A stretch of 7,601 nucleotides of DNA from Anaerolineae bacterium (GTDB taxonomy: Bacteria; Chloroflexota; Anaerolineae; Anaerolineales; E44-bin32): the NCBI GenBank assembly GCA_030598885.1, contig JAUVOZ010000096.1, forward strand, positions 1-7,601, read 5' to 3'. Positions 6,982 to 7,601 of this stretch are shown here, in pieces. The translations under genes were made by a program, and so were the position numbers. The notes beneath the pieces are model-generated. The model saw nothing but the letters and a program-made list of their open reading frames with translations, searched no databases and was not told the origin of the DNA. Within the stretch, counting starts at the first letter, position 1; each line of letters opens with the position of its first letter.

Positions 6982-7601
6982 CCAATACGGGTGGATTCAA
7001 TGCCATGCTCCCCTATTTTGGGAGGTTGGTTGAGACGAGGGATATTGCATCTGAGATCAAACTGATGAGGGTTGAGCTTATCAATGGTGGTAGTGAAGCC
7101 TTCAGCGAGTACCAACCCGGCCAATTTGTCTTCCTTTCGGCGTTCGGAATTGGTGAAGCTCCTTTTGGGATTGCTTCTATCCCGGCACATGGTGAAGTTC
7201 TTGAATTTGCTGTTCAACGACTGGGTAGTGTCACTACCGCACTGCACGAGATGGGGGAAGGGGATCTGGTTGGAGTGCGGGGTCCTTTTGGCAGACCCTT
7301 TCCCATGGAGGTTATGAAAGGTAAGAACCTTATCGTCCTTGGTGGCGGAATTGGTGGAGCGCCTCTGCGACCTGTGATTCAGACAGTGCTCGAATCACGT
7401 GAAGAGTATGGACACTTAACCATTCTGTGGGCAGCCCGCAAACCCTCATTAATGATCTTTCGTGATGAACTAGACATTTGGCGGGAGGCGCCAGACTGCG
7501 AACTGCACTTGACAGTTGATGAGTCAGAGACTGGTTGGGAACACGATGTCGGCCTGATTACAGAATTACTTGAACGGGTAGCGCCTTCGCCAGAGAACGC
7601 G
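6978..7601 (+). CDS. flxA: FlxA/HydG-like FAD- and NAD(P)-binding subunit (3' end outside window)
   Basis: The frame is open from ATG 6978 to the last base, giving 208 residues of a ferredoxin-NADP-reductase-superfamily protein. Seen in order: N-terminal beta-barrel ending in YQPGQFVFLS, the flavin-binding segment EAPFGIASIP, VQRLGSVTTALHEMGEGD and VRGPFGRPFP, then the NAD(P)-binding start LIVLGGGIGGAPLRPVI and LTILWAARKPSLMIFRDEL. This order matches sulfhydrogenase gamma (HydG), AsrB and dihydroorotate-dehydrogenase PyrK-like subunits. Family members usually run to about 270-290 residues and end with a CGPP motif and a Cys-rich [2Fe-2S] site, which would lie beyond the window. The gene overlaps flxB by 4 bases (ATGA), with GAGGG 9 nt before the start. 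As the subunit next to a HydB-like protein it is the likely NAD(P)H entry or exit point of the complex. Confidence 0.92.
   Translation, partial: MTNTGGFNAMLPYFGRLVETRDIASEIKLMRVELINGGSEAFSEYQPGQFVFLSAFGIGEAPFGIASIPAHGEVLEFAVQRLGSVTTALHEMGEGDLVGVRGPFGRPFPMEVMKGKNLIVLGGGIGGAPLRPVIQTVLESREEYGHLTILWAARKPSLMIFRDELDIWREAPDCELHLTVDESETGWEHDVGLITELLERVAPSPENA

Noticed and set aside
7072..7317. A short plus-strand reading frame within the start of flxA
   Set aside because: It is out of frame with the clear FlxA/HydG-like protein, which spans the same bases with motifs YQPGQF and GGGIGG.

Overview
The window is a compact, single-strand block of redox genes from a strict anaerobe. It is most likely a bacterium: there is a bacterial-style selenocysteine insertion hairpin inside a coding region, good Shine-Dalgarno sites, and a heterodisulfide-reductase/Flx-type gene set of the kind known from sulfate reducers, fermenters, acetogens and uncultured anaerobic lineages. 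I cannot assign a phylum from this sequence.

Layout, all on the + strand: (1) the C-terminal part of an HdrA-like flavin/iron-sulfur protein, cut by the window start (2-1111). (2) A second, much larger HdrA-like protein (1108-4524, 1138 residues) that has a complete GltD-type (NADPH-glutamate-synthase small-subunit-like) module nested inside it. Its reading frame is interrupted by a single TGA at 1699-1701, which I read as selenocysteine. (3) An MvhD/FlxD-type [2Fe-2S] protein (4524-5051). (4, 5) Two related iron-sulfur proteins, FlxC-like (5054-5959) and FlxB/HydB-like (5947-6981). (6) An FlxA/HydG-like FAD/NAD(P)-binding subunit (6978 to the window end, C-terminus cut off). Successive genes overlap by 1 to 13 bases or are separated by 2 bases, so this is one translationally coupled operon. 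There is no gene-free stretch worth describing, and I see no internal promoter, terminator, RNA gene, repeat or mobile element.

How the genes fit together (inference from known Hdr-Flx systems): FlxA exchanges electrons with NAD(P)H through a flavin; FlxB, FlxC and MvhD/FlxD relay them through iron-sulfur clusters; and the HdrA proteins, with FAD and many [4Fe-4S] clusters, perform flavin-based electron bifurcation or confurcation involving ferredoxin. The usual thiol/disulfide-reducing partners HdrB and HdrC are not in the window and may lie upstream. The nested GltD module gives the large HdrA a possible second pyridine-nucleotide site of its own.

The most notable signal is the TGA. It falls exactly where HdrA proteins normally carry Cys (the FPTLDCAA-C-ILTPKM motif). 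The frame continues intact for 940 codons after it, and a GC-rich 7-8 bp hairpin with a G-starting loop begins 16 nt downstream, as expected for a bacterial SECIS element. Standard gene calling would split this gene into two false genes of 197 and 935 residues.
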